A stretch of DNA of 42,573 nucleotides from Rickettsiales bacterium (GTDB lineage Bacteria > Pseudomonadota > Alphaproteobacteria > Rickettsiales > UBA998), in assembly GCA_019749855.1 (NCBI GenBank), contig JAIEPI010000132.1, forward strand, positions 1 through 42,573. The letters are read 5' to 3'. Both the position numbers and the translations under genes were made by a program. Below are positions 25,821 to 33,622 of the stretch, piece after piece. The notes under the pieces were generated by a model. It worked only from the letters and a program-made list of their open reading frames with translations. It did not search any database and was not told where the DNA came from. How positions within the stretch are numbered: position 1 is the stretch's first letter; each line of letters opens with the position of its first letter.

Positions 25821-27362
25821 TTAGTTAAGAAGACGATTCAATAACGGACCCGAACTACGGGCCGTTATGCCCGATGGATCGGCATTTACCGTTGAAGCGG
25901 TCGCCGGAGGCACAGGGGTCATCGCTGGATTCGCTGTAGCAGACGCTGAAGCTCCTTCAGTCACGGGCGAGAGCAGCGGAGCGTTAGCGGGACGAACAGT
26001 GACACTCATCGCCGGAGTGGCTGAGGTGGACGATGTGTTAGTGGCAACCGGAGCAATCGAGACCTGAAGGCTCGGCGAATGTGTAAAGGCTGGCGGATGC
26101 GCTACTGCATTTTGAGACGATGGCTCAACGCTCACGAGTGTTTTAGTCACGGGTGATACGGCACTGAGTGGGCTTTGTTTGGCTGGCTCCCGTGTCACCG
26201 CAGGAATCGGCGTGATGGGAACGGATACAGGGGCAGGAGATGGTGGCGCAACAGACACCGCATTGGCCAATGGCATCGCCGTTTGCATTGGCGACGCTTG
26301 TATAGGCGACGGTTGTAAAGACGGAGCTTGCATAGTCGCTGGGGCTGACACTGGCGCAGATACGGGCGCTGAGTGTGCGGTGTGAGGTGCGTCTATGGAC
26401 GATGGCAGTTTTTCATCAGCGGCCGCCGCTTCTTCTTCCTGCAAACGCGCCATGGTTTCCGCCGCTGTTTTTAGCTCTTCAGTGGCTTCACCGGTACGCA
26501 GTTTTTCAATCCGCCGGTCAACTTCAGGAATTTTCAGAACACTTAGCAGGCTACGAACTTCCTGCCGCGCTGCCACATGGGAGATGGAGAGTTTGCCACC
26601 ATTGTCTGTTTCCAGAACATCGAGCACGGTCAGGCCCTGTAAAAACATTTCGCGGAAGATAACGCGCTCAGAGAAACCCGGGGCCACACGGAAACCAATG
26701 CGACGCGCCAGCTCTTCGGTGACCTTCGTCATGAAGCGCTTGTTCCTCGCATCAATGTTAGAAAGACGATTGCGCATGACAATCCAGTCGATGGCGCCAC
26801 CATCGCGCTTGGCACGCTGCAATTTTTGCTCCCATACCATTTCGGAGTAAATACTGGGCTTAACGATGTTGAGCGTTTCACCGTCCACAGAAGCCAGCAC
26901 ATCAAGATCAACAAAGCTGTCATTGATCGGGGTGATGATCGTATTGGCAAAGGAATGCGCCAGACGCGACATGTAGGTATCGTTACCAGGCGTGTCGATG
27001 ATGACAAAGTCACAGCTCGCATACACGCGTGCCAGACCTTTGGCAAAGCGCTCGCGCTCATCGGCTTTGGCTTCTTCACCGGAATCAAACGGGCTTTTCT
27101 GGATGACAATATGATGTGGCATCGGCATGGAAACACCCTGCTTAGCAACCGTTTGGCGACGATTTTCAAAATAACGCGTCAGCGAGCGCTGGCGTGAGTC
27201 AATGTCAATACTGCCAACCGAGAAACCTAAACGCAGCAGAGCGACGATCAGGTGCATGGTGGTGGTGGTTTTTCCCGAACCGCCTTTTTCATTTCCGACA
27301 ATAATGACATGTGCGCGACGAAACCCAGAACTTGCCGTATCGGTTGCCGCTGTCTCACTCAT
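25821..27362 (-). CDS. mipZ: MipZ division-site ATPase with long Pro/Ala-rich tail
   Basis: ParA/MinD-type ATPase that in Caulobacter forms a polar gradient and inhibits FtsZ assembly away from midcell. The N-terminal ~285 residues match MipZ closely: deviant Walker A VGNEKGGSGKTTT (Lys26 and Lys31), IDIDSRQRSLTRYFENR, FVIIDTPGNDTYMSRLAH, TPINDSFVDLDVLASVD and FSERVIFREMFLQGLTVLD. A further ~225 residues of Pro/Ala/Ser/Val-rich sequence follow (e.g. SAPVSAPVSAP), which Caulobacter MipZ (about 270 residues) lacks. The ATG at 27362 is preferred over a GTG 16 codons upstream because it lies close to the MipZ core. The J-domain gene follows directly. Confidence 0.92.
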   Translation of the reverse strand: MSETAATDTASSGFRRAHVIIVGNEKGGSGKTTTTMHLIVALLRLGFSVGSIDIDSRQRSLTRYFENRRQTVAKQGVSMPMPHHIVIQKSPFDSGEEAKADERERFAKGLARVYASCDFVIIDTPGNDTYMSRLAHSFANTIITPINDSFVDLDVLASVDGETLNIVKPSIYSEMVWEQKLQRAKRDGGAIDWIVMRNRLSNIDARNKRFMTKVTEELARRIGFRVAPGFSERVIFREMFLQGLTVLDVLETDNGGKLSISHVAARQEVRSLLSVLKIPEVDRRIEKLRTGEATEELKTAAETMARLQEEEAAAADEKLPSSIDAPHTAHSAPVSAPVSAPATMQAPSLQPSPIQASPMQTAMPLANAVSVAPPSPAPVSVPITPIPAVTREPAKQSPLSAVSPVTKTLVSVEPSSQNAVAHPPAFTHSPSLQVSIAPVATNTSSTSATPAMSVTVRPANAPLLSPVTEGASASATANPAMTPVPPATASTVNADPSGITARSSGPLLNRLLN

Positions 27363-27476
27363 TGCATCATTCCGCGCCAAAGGGTTGACTAAAGTTAGCG
27401 AATCCTGCACCCAGTGTAAAGCGAGCTTGGCAAAAAAAGTGATGGTCCCGTCATCGCCTATCGAAATGGCGGCTGG

Positions 27477-28961
27477 TTATCGAATTTTTGAGGGCGGAGC
27501 AGGTCTTGCATCTGCTCTCGCTCGAACAGCAATACTCTCTCGCCAATGTGAATCACCATTACCCACGCGATTAAGCACGTGATCTTCAATCCTGCCCTCC
27601 CCGCGACCCCCTACGCGGGCTCGCTGCAAATGTGCGTGGTATAGGAATGTTTCTGGCCATACACCATGATCACCGCTTTCACGATTGAGTGCATCGATGT
27701 GAATTTCACGAGATAATTCAACCAGCCTGCTGGCAAGCTGCGTGTAGGTATCGGGTCGGCTCAAAGATTCAAGGCTTGGGATGTCTGGAAACTGATAGTG
27801 ACTGGTTGGAAACAATTTTGCGCGTCGCACTTCGAAGCGTGATTTCTCCCGTTTGAGGATATCGAGGAGGCGATTGCGTGCCTCATGGGCAGCCCCCTTG
27901 CGTTCTGCGTTCTGGCTATCTGAAAAAAATCTATTGGGATCACGAAATTCTTTCAGTGCATCGTACAGGGGCGCGGTCAGTGATTCAGCGGCCGCCATTT
28001 GTGCACCGACAATTTTGATCTCCGCTACCCTTGCCGCCATTCCCTCTGATGCGTGGCCATCCTCAAGACGATCCAGTGCCACATACACCATGCGATCAAA
28101 TTGCAGGGATTGGGTCTTCACACTCCACGGCTCCACAAAGGTCCGTGAAAAATCACTCGTCTCAAAAGACTTTGCCGGATGAATTCCTTGCAGAAAATCA
28201 ATAAAGACCTCCGCCGTAGCCGGAACATCGGGCGTAATCATCAAGCGGTTTACGTCGCGCAAATAGGCGCCCAGTTTCTGCCCATCTATGCCCTGACTTC
28301 CAAAGCGATCGCGAATTTTCCGCTCAATACTCTCACGCGTTTTGACCCCTGAGGCAGGAATTTCAATCCATTGCTTCGTTAGCTCGTTACACGTAAGGCG
28401 ACGCGGATCATCGGGGTTCGGTGAAATCATTGGCTGCACGGGGGCATCACCTTCTCGCCCGCTGCCTGTCCATTCCTGATAGCGATCATCATAATACTGC
28501 CATTCCAGGTGGCTATTTGCACGCGCATCAATGTAGCGCTCCCATACCTCATCGCTAACAAGATTCCGGTGGTTCTTCACGTAGCCATCTTCTTGCAAAC
28601 CCATCACATACGCAAAAAGTTCTTTATGTTCCTCGTCGCGTGGTAATCGGCGTGCTTTAATAGTATGAACACGTTGGATAACATCTTCTATCGCGACCGG
28701 TGTGCCAGAAGATCCTGAGAGGTGCAGAAATTTTCCAATGTCGGTTTGTGAAAAATTGCGTTTGATCGTTTCATACAGTGCGGTCATCAGAGCGGCATCA
28801 ATCACCAACGCAATCAACTGGTGTTGACGTGTATCCGCATCCGGAAATTTCTGATTGCCATGCTGGCCGCTGACGATCGCATCGACGGTCGTCGCTTCGC
28901 TCTGCCATGCCTGCGCCCAGAGCTTGGATGAGCCAATGGCGGAAGTCTTGGGCTGCTTCAA
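27477..28961 (-). CDS. Unrecognised 494-residue protein, second gene of a pair
   Basis: A mostly polar, helical protein with no signal peptide, membrane segment or motif I can name. Recognisable landmarks are WQYYDDRYQEWTGSG near residue 150 and MVYVALDRLEDGHASEGMA near 285. The C-terminal ~45 residues become Arg/Gly-rich (RARVGGRGEGRIEDH ... RADARPAPPSKIR). It starts at TTG 28961, overlapping the stop of the 80-residue gene as TTGA, so translation is coupled; no separate ribosome-binding site is seen. It lies between rpoC and mipZ, where I would not expect accessory genes. Confidence 0.7.
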   Translation of the reverse strand: MKQPKTSAIGSSKLWAQAWQSEATTVDAIVSGQHGNQKFPDADTRQHQLIALVIDAALMTALYETIKRNFSQTDIGKFLHLSGSSGTPVAIEDVIQRVHTIKARRLPRDEEHKELFAYVMGLQEDGYVKNHRNLVSDEVWERYIDARANSHLEWQYYDDRYQEWTGSGREGDAPVQPMISPNPDDPRRLTCNELTKQWIEIPASGVKTRESIERKIRDRFGSQGIDGQKLGAYLRDVNRLMITPDVPATAEVFIDFLQGIHPAKSFETSDFSRTFVEPWSVKTQSLQFDRMVYVALDRLEDGHASEGMAARVAEIKIVGAQMAAAESLTAPLYDALKEFRDPNRFFSDSQNAERKGAAHEARNRLLDILKREKSRFEVRRAKLFPTSHYQFPDIPSLESLSRPDTYTQLASRLVELSREIHIDALNRESGDHGVWPETFLYHAHLQRARVGGRGEGRIEDHVLNRVGNGDSHWRESIAVRARADARPAPPSKIR

Positions 28962-29200
28962 CGCGTGCCCGTTTTTTTCAGCGGGGCGCCCAGCTGGATT
29001 TCTTCCGTCACCAATTGCTTAAAGCGCTGAAATGAGACTTCTTCACCTCGCGTAAAAATACTGGTGAGATTCATATCACGAAAGCCAAGTCCACTCACAT
29101 AGCGCTCGGCACGGATACCTTGGGGTGCCGCCTCATCTCCAATGACGCGGCAAGGATCGCCATCCACATTATAAAAACCAATCATGAGTCGGTGGTCCAC
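28958..29200 (-). CDS. Unrecognised 80-residue protein, first gene of a pair
   Basis: A small soluble protein (DHRLMIGFYNVDGDPCRVIG ... FKQLVTEEIQLGA) of no family known to me. It starts at GTG 29200 with a near-perfect GGAGGT five bases upstream, so it is probably well translated. It overlaps the 494-residue gene by 4 bp (TTGA). The rpoC terminator lies about 70 bp upstream, so the pair needs its own promoter or readthrough from rpoBC. Function is unknown; the pair architecture is all that can be said. Confidence 0.7.
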   Translation of the reverse strand: MDHRLMIGFYNVDGDPCRVIGDEAAPQGIRAERYVSGLGFRDMNLTSIFTRGEEVSFQRFKQLVTEEIQLGAPLKKTGTR

Positions 29201-29266
29201 GCGCTACCTCCAGATAGATGTAATGATGTTACTATGACTGAAGTTTTTGACGATTTCATGACAGAT

Positions 29267-29300
29267 AAAAAAAGCCAGAGATTGCTCCCTGGCTTTTTTC
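29267..29300 (-). terminator. Intrinsic terminator after rpoC
   Basis: Stem GCCAG(A)G / C(C)CTGGC with a short loop (29274-29293), flanked by an A-run on one side and a T-run on the other. On the minus strand it is a standard hairpin plus T-tract about 20 bp after the rpoC stop; it would also work in the opposite direction. Confidence 0.9.
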
Positions 29301-29321
29301 TATTTATCAGCGCGTTAAGGC

Positions 29322-32300
29322 TTAACCTTCTGTGCCGGTACGTGGCACTTCTGCGTCAATGTCGCTTTGATCGGTGACCACGGGCTGGCTGGCGGCAATA
29401 CGCTCTTCCATCTCGCGATCACGTTCTGCGGCAATCTTCTTCATCTTGCGAACGGTGGCACCGGTTCCCGCAGGAATCAGACGACCAACGATCACGTTCT
29501 CTTTCAAGCCGGCGAGTTTATCGACTTTGCCTGCTACTGCCGCTTCCGTAAGAACACGCGTGGTCTCCTGGAACGAGGCCGCAGAGATAAAGGAACGCGT
29601 CTGCAGCGATGCTTTGGTGATCCCTTGCAGCACCGACTGACAGGTCGCAGGTTTTAAGCCTTCAGCCACCGCTTTGGCGTTGACCTCGTCAAACTCATCG
29701 CGATCCACCTGTTCACCGCTGAGGAAGGTGGTTTCATTGCCTTCAATGATTTCCACTTTCTGCAGCATCTGACGCAGAATCACTTCGATATGCTTGTCAT
29801 TGATGGTCACGCCCTGCAAGCGATAGACTGATTGCACTTCGTTCACCATGTACTTGGTCAGCGCTTCCACACCCATCACGCGGAGAATGTCGTGCGGTAC
29901 TGGATTGCCATCCATCAGAAGGTCGCCCTTCTGCACATGATCGCCTTCCATCACCGTGATGTGCTTGCCTTTAGGAATCATGTATTCGATTGGCTCGACC
30001 ATTTCATCCTTCGGCTTGATAATCAGGCGGCGTTTGTTTTTATAGTCTTTACCAAACTCCACCATGCCTTCCACATCACTGATAATGGCGTGATCTTTGG
30101 GCTTACGCGCTTCAAACAATTCCGCCACACGCGGCAGACCGCCGGTAATATCACGGGTCTTGGTTGATTCACGAGGAATACGCGCCAATACGTCACCGGC
30201 GAATACTTCCGTGCCATCTTCTACTGTCAGAATAGCGTCCACTGGCAAGAAGTAACGAGCTTCCAGACCATTGGCCAGAGTGATTAACTCACCGGCCTTA
30301 TCGCGCAATGCAATGCGTGGCTTGAGATCGGCACCACGTGTCTGCTGACGCCAATCGATAATCACCTTGTTGGAGATACCGGTGGCTTCGTCCATCACTT
30401 CACGCAGGGACACACCTTCCACGAGGTCGCGATAATGGGCGATCCCGTTTTTCTCCGTGATGATAGGAATGGTATAGGGATCCCACTCGGCCAGTTTATC
30501 ACCTTTTTTAGTGGTTCCGCCCTCTTTGACGTTGACGCGTGCGCCATACGGCAGCTTGTGACGGGCACGTTCACGGCCCTGATCATCGCGCAACACCAGC
30601 TCACAGGTTCGGCTCATCACCACCTGACGGCCTTTAGAGTCGGTCACGACGTTCTTATTGGACAACGAGACGAGGCCATCGAATGCCGCTTCCACACTGG
30701 AGACTTCTGCACCACGCTGCGCCGCGCCACCAATGTGGAACGTACGCATCGTCAACTGTGTGCCTGGCTCGCCAATGGACTGCGCCGCGATAACACCCAC
30801 CGCTTCACCCATATTGACGGGCGTGCCGCGTGAGAGGTCACGACCGTAGCATTTGCCACAGACGCCGCCTTGCGATTCACAGGTCAGTACTGAGCGGATT
30901 TTTACCGCTTCAATACCGGCCTCGTCAATTTTGGCAACGACTTTTTCATCAACCAGCTGACCGGCTTTGACAATGATTTCATCGCTGGTTGGGTGACGAA
31001 CATCCTTCGCACTGGTACGGCCGAGAATAATGTCGCGCAGCTCAACGATGACTTCACCACCTTCAATCACCGGACGGGAAATGAGGCCTTCTTCGGTGCC
31101 GCAATCCGGCTCGATAATGATGCAATCCTGCGCCACATCCACCAAACGACGCGTCAGATAACCCGAGTTTGCTGTTTTCAACGCCGTATCGGCCAAACCT
31201 TTACGCGCACCATGCGAAGAGTTGAAGTACTCGAGAACGGTGAGGCCCTCTTTAAAGTTCGAGATAATGGGGGTTTCAATAATCTCACCCGATGGCTTAG
31301 CCATCAGACCACGCATACCCGCGAGCTGCTTGATCTGAGCTGCGGAGCCACGCGCACCGGAGTGCGCCATCATGAAGATGGAGTTGACTTCGCGTGCTTT
31401 GCGTTTGCCGGTTTGCGTGCCGATGGAGGAGATTTCCTTCATCATGTCCTCAGCAACCCGCTCGGTGCAATGCGACCAAGCATCAATCACTTTGTTATAT
31501 TTTTCACCGGCGGTAATCAAACCATCAGCATATTGTTGCTCAAATTGTTTCACTTCATCCAGCGTGCTGTTGATGTGTTTCTCTTTGGCTTTTGGCACGA
31601 TCATATCGTCCTTACCGAAAGAAATACCCGCACGGCAGGCTTGCGTGTAACCGAGGCCCATCATGCGATCAGCGAAAATCACCGACTCTTTCTGACCACA
31701 GTGACGATAAACCAGATCAATCAGATTACTGATCTCTTTTTTCGTCATCAGCTTATTGACCACCTCATAGCCCAGCTTTGGGTGTTTCGGCAGCAAGTCC
31801 GCAATCATCATGCGGCCAGGTGTGCCATCCACCAACGTAATCTGGCGCTTGCTGTTTTCATCGACGCCAATATAGCGCGCTTTGACTTTGCTGTGTAGTG
31901 TGACCACTTTGCTTTCAAGTGCCTGACGAATCTCAGACATATCCTTGAAGGCCATCCCTTCACCGACTTCATTATCGGATTCAAGCGAAAGATAATAGAG
32001 GCCAAGAACAATATCCTGTGACGGCACGATGATCGGCTTGCCGTTTGATGGTGACAGGATGTTGTTGGTGGACATCATGAGCACGCGGGCTTCCAACTGC
32101 GCTTCAATCGACAGCGGCACGTGAACGGCCATTTGGTCACCGTCAAAGTCAGCATTAAATGCCGAGCAGACCAGTGGGTGCAACTGGATCGCTTTGCCTT
32201 CAATCAGCACCGGCTCAAATGCCTGAATGCCCAGACGGTGCAGGGTAGGTGCGCGGTTGAGCAACACCGGATGCTCACGAATCACCTGATCGAGGAAATC

Positions 32301-33530
32301 CCAGACCTCAGGGCGCTCAGATTCTACCATGCGCTTGGCCGCTTTAATCGTGCTGGCAATCGCATACATTTCCAGCTTGGCATAGATAAACGGCTTGAAC
32401 AATTCCAGCGCCATTTTCTTTGGCAGCCCGCACTGATGCAGTTTCAATTCAGGTCCCACCACAATGACGGAACGACCGGAATAATCCACGCGCTTTCCAA
32501 GCAAGTTCTGACGGAAGCGGCCCTGCTTGCCTTTCAGCATGTCTGAGAGCGATTTCAATGGACGCTTGTTGGTGCCAGAAATCACACGACCACGACGGCC
32601 ATTGTCAAACAATGCATCGACCGCTTCTTGTAACATACGTTTTTCGTTACGCACGATAATGTCCGGCGCACGCAGCTCAAGCAGGCGCTTGAGACGGTTG
32701 TTACGGTTAATCACGCGACGGTAGAGATCATTGAGATCGGAAGTCGCAAAACGACCGCCATCCAGCGGCACCAGCGGACGCAATTCTGGCGGGATGACCG
32801 GAATGACGTTCATGATCATCCACTCTGGCTTATTGCCAGAATCAAGGAAAGACTCAATCAGTTTCAAACGCTTAACAATTTTTTTGCGCTTCGCTTCGGA
32901 GTTGGTTTCCGCCAGCTCAACACGCAGCTCGGCTTTGTCCTGTTCAAGGTCAAGACCCATCAGCATGGACTGGATCGCTTCTGCACCGATGGATGCGGTG
33001 AAACTCGCTTCACCATACTGCTCAATCGCCTGATGATACTGATCTTCGCTGAGTAACTCACCCTGTTTGAAGGGGGTTAAACCAGGCTCCGTCACCACGT
33101 AGCTCTCAAAATACAAAATGCGCTCAAGGTCCTTCAGCGTCATATCAATGAGCAGGCCAATGCGGCTGGGCAGGGATTTCAGGAACCAGATATGCGCCAC
33201 CGGCGCCGCCAGTTCAATATGGCCCATGCGCTCACGACGCACTTTCGCCGTGGTGACTTCAACACCGCATTTTTCGCAGATAATACCACGATATTTCATG
33301 CGCTTATATTTGCCGCACAAGCACTCATAGTCCTTGATCGGGCCAAAAATACGCGCGCAGAACAAGCCGTCGCGCTCAGGCTTAAAAGTACGATAGTTGA
33401 TCGTCTCAGGCTTTTTGACCTCACCAAAAGACCAGCTGCGAATTTTCTCCGGACTGGCAATGGTGATCTTGATTTCATCGAACTGCTTGGCGGGCTGTAC
33501 AGCGCCGAAAACTTGCATTAGTTCGTTCAT
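29322..33530 (-). CDS. rpoC: RNA polymerase subunit beta'
   Basis: Largest catalytic subunit of RNA polymerase, 1402 residues. The N-terminal zinc site is CLCGKYKRMKYRGIICEKCG (around residues 70-90). The absolutely conserved active-site Mg motif NADFDGDQMAVH is present. A second zinc cluster has CESQGGVCGKCYGRD. The following GEAVGVIAAQSIGEPGTQLT (around residue 915) leads into the trigger-loop region (MRTFHIGGAAQ). The C-terminal tail ends REMEERIAASQPVVTDQS. The ATG at 33530 has GAGGAG upstream. It is the last gene of the secE-rpoC run, followed by the terminator. Confidence 0.98.
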   Translation of the reverse strand: MNELMQVFGAVQPAKQFDEIKITIASPEKIRSWSFGEVKKPETINYRTFKPERDGLFCARIFGPIKDYECLCGKYKRMKYRGIICEKCGVEVTTAKVRRERMGHIELAAPVAHIWFLKSLPSRIGLLIDMTLKDLERILYFESYVVTEPGLTPFKQGELLSEDQYHQAIEQYGEASFTASIGAEAIQSMLMGLDLEQDKAELRVELAETNSEAKRKKIVKRLKLIESFLDSGNKPEWMIMNVIPVIPPELRPLVPLDGGRFATSDLNDLYRRVINRNNRLKRLLELRAPDIIVRNEKRMLQEAVDALFDNGRRGRVISGTNKRPLKSLSDMLKGKQGRFRQNLLGKRVDYSGRSVIVVGPELKLHQCGLPKKMALELFKPFIYAKLEMYAIASTIKAAKRMVESERPEVWDFLDQVIREHPVLLNRAPTLHRLGIQAFEPVLIEGKAIQLHPLVCSAFNADFDGDQMAVHVPLSIEAQLEARVLMMSTNNILSPSNGKPIIVPSQDIVLGLYYLSLESDNEVGEGMAFKDMSEIRQALESKVVTLHSKVKARYIGVDENSKRQITLVDGTPGRMMIADLLPKHPKLGYEVVNKLMTKKEISNLIDLVYRHCGQKESVIFADRMMGLGYTQACRAGISFGKDDMIVPKAKEKHINSTLDEVKQFEQQYADGLITAGEKYNKVIDAWSHCTERVAEDMMKEISSIGTQTGKRKAREVNSIFMMAHSGARGSAAQIKQLAGMRGLMAKPSGEIIETPIISNFKEGLTVLEYFNSSHGARKGLADTALKTANSGYLTRRLVDVAQDCIIIEPDCGTEEGLISRPVIEGGEVIVELRDIILGRTSAKDVRHPTSDEIIVKAGQLVDEKVVAKIDEAGIEAVKIRSVLTCESQGGVCGKCYGRDLSRGTPVNMGEAVGVIAAQSIGEPGTQLTMRTFHIGGAAQRGAEVSSVEAAFDGLVSLSNKNVVTDSKGRQVVMSRTCELVLRDDQGRERARHKLPYGARVNVKEGGTTKKGDKLAEWDPYTIPIITEKNGIAHYRDLVEGVSLREVMDEATGISNKVIIDWRQQTRGADLKPRIALRDKAGELITLANGLEARYFLPVDAILTVEDGTEVFAGDVLARIPRESTKTRDITGGLPRVAELFEARKPKDHAIISDVEGMVEFGKDYKNKRRLIIKPKDEMVEPIEYMIPKGKHITVMEGDHVQKGDLLMDGNPVPHDILRVMGVEALTKYMVNEVQSVYRLQGVTINDKHIEVILRQMLQKVEIIEGNETTFLSGEQVDRDEFDEVNAKAVAEGLKPATCQSVLQGITKASLQTRSFISAASFQETTRVLTEAAVAGKVDKLAGLKENVIVGRLIPAGTGATVRKMKKIAAERDREMEERIAASQPVVTDQSDIDAEVPRTGTEG

Positions 33531-33558
33531 TTCTTAGGCTCCTCAGAGTGTTCAAGGT

Positions 33559-33614
33559 GCAGAGGTTAGTGTCCGAAATGTCAGTTGATGACGCTTGGGA
33601 ACACTAACCTCTGC
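33559..33614 (-). repeat. Perfect 14-bp inverted repeat between rpoB and rpoC
   Basis: The arms GCAGAGGTTAGTGT (33559-33572) and ACACTAACCTCTGC (33601-33614) are exact complements, enclosing a 28-nt loop in which a smaller hairpin (GTCA/TGAC) can form. It fills most of the 92-bp gap between the rpoB stop and the rpoC ribosome-binding site. There is no T-run, so it is not an intrinsic terminator. It is a candidate RNase III or other processing site, or an RNA-level control of the beta:beta' ratio. Confidence 0.75.
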
Positions 33615-33622
33615 TCACAATA

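Noticed and set aside
30993..31898. 301-codon plus-strand open frame
   Set aside because: It lies wholly antisense to rpoC and its composition (Thr/His/Arg/Phe-rich) is that of a complementary-strand shadow; no ribosome-binding site.
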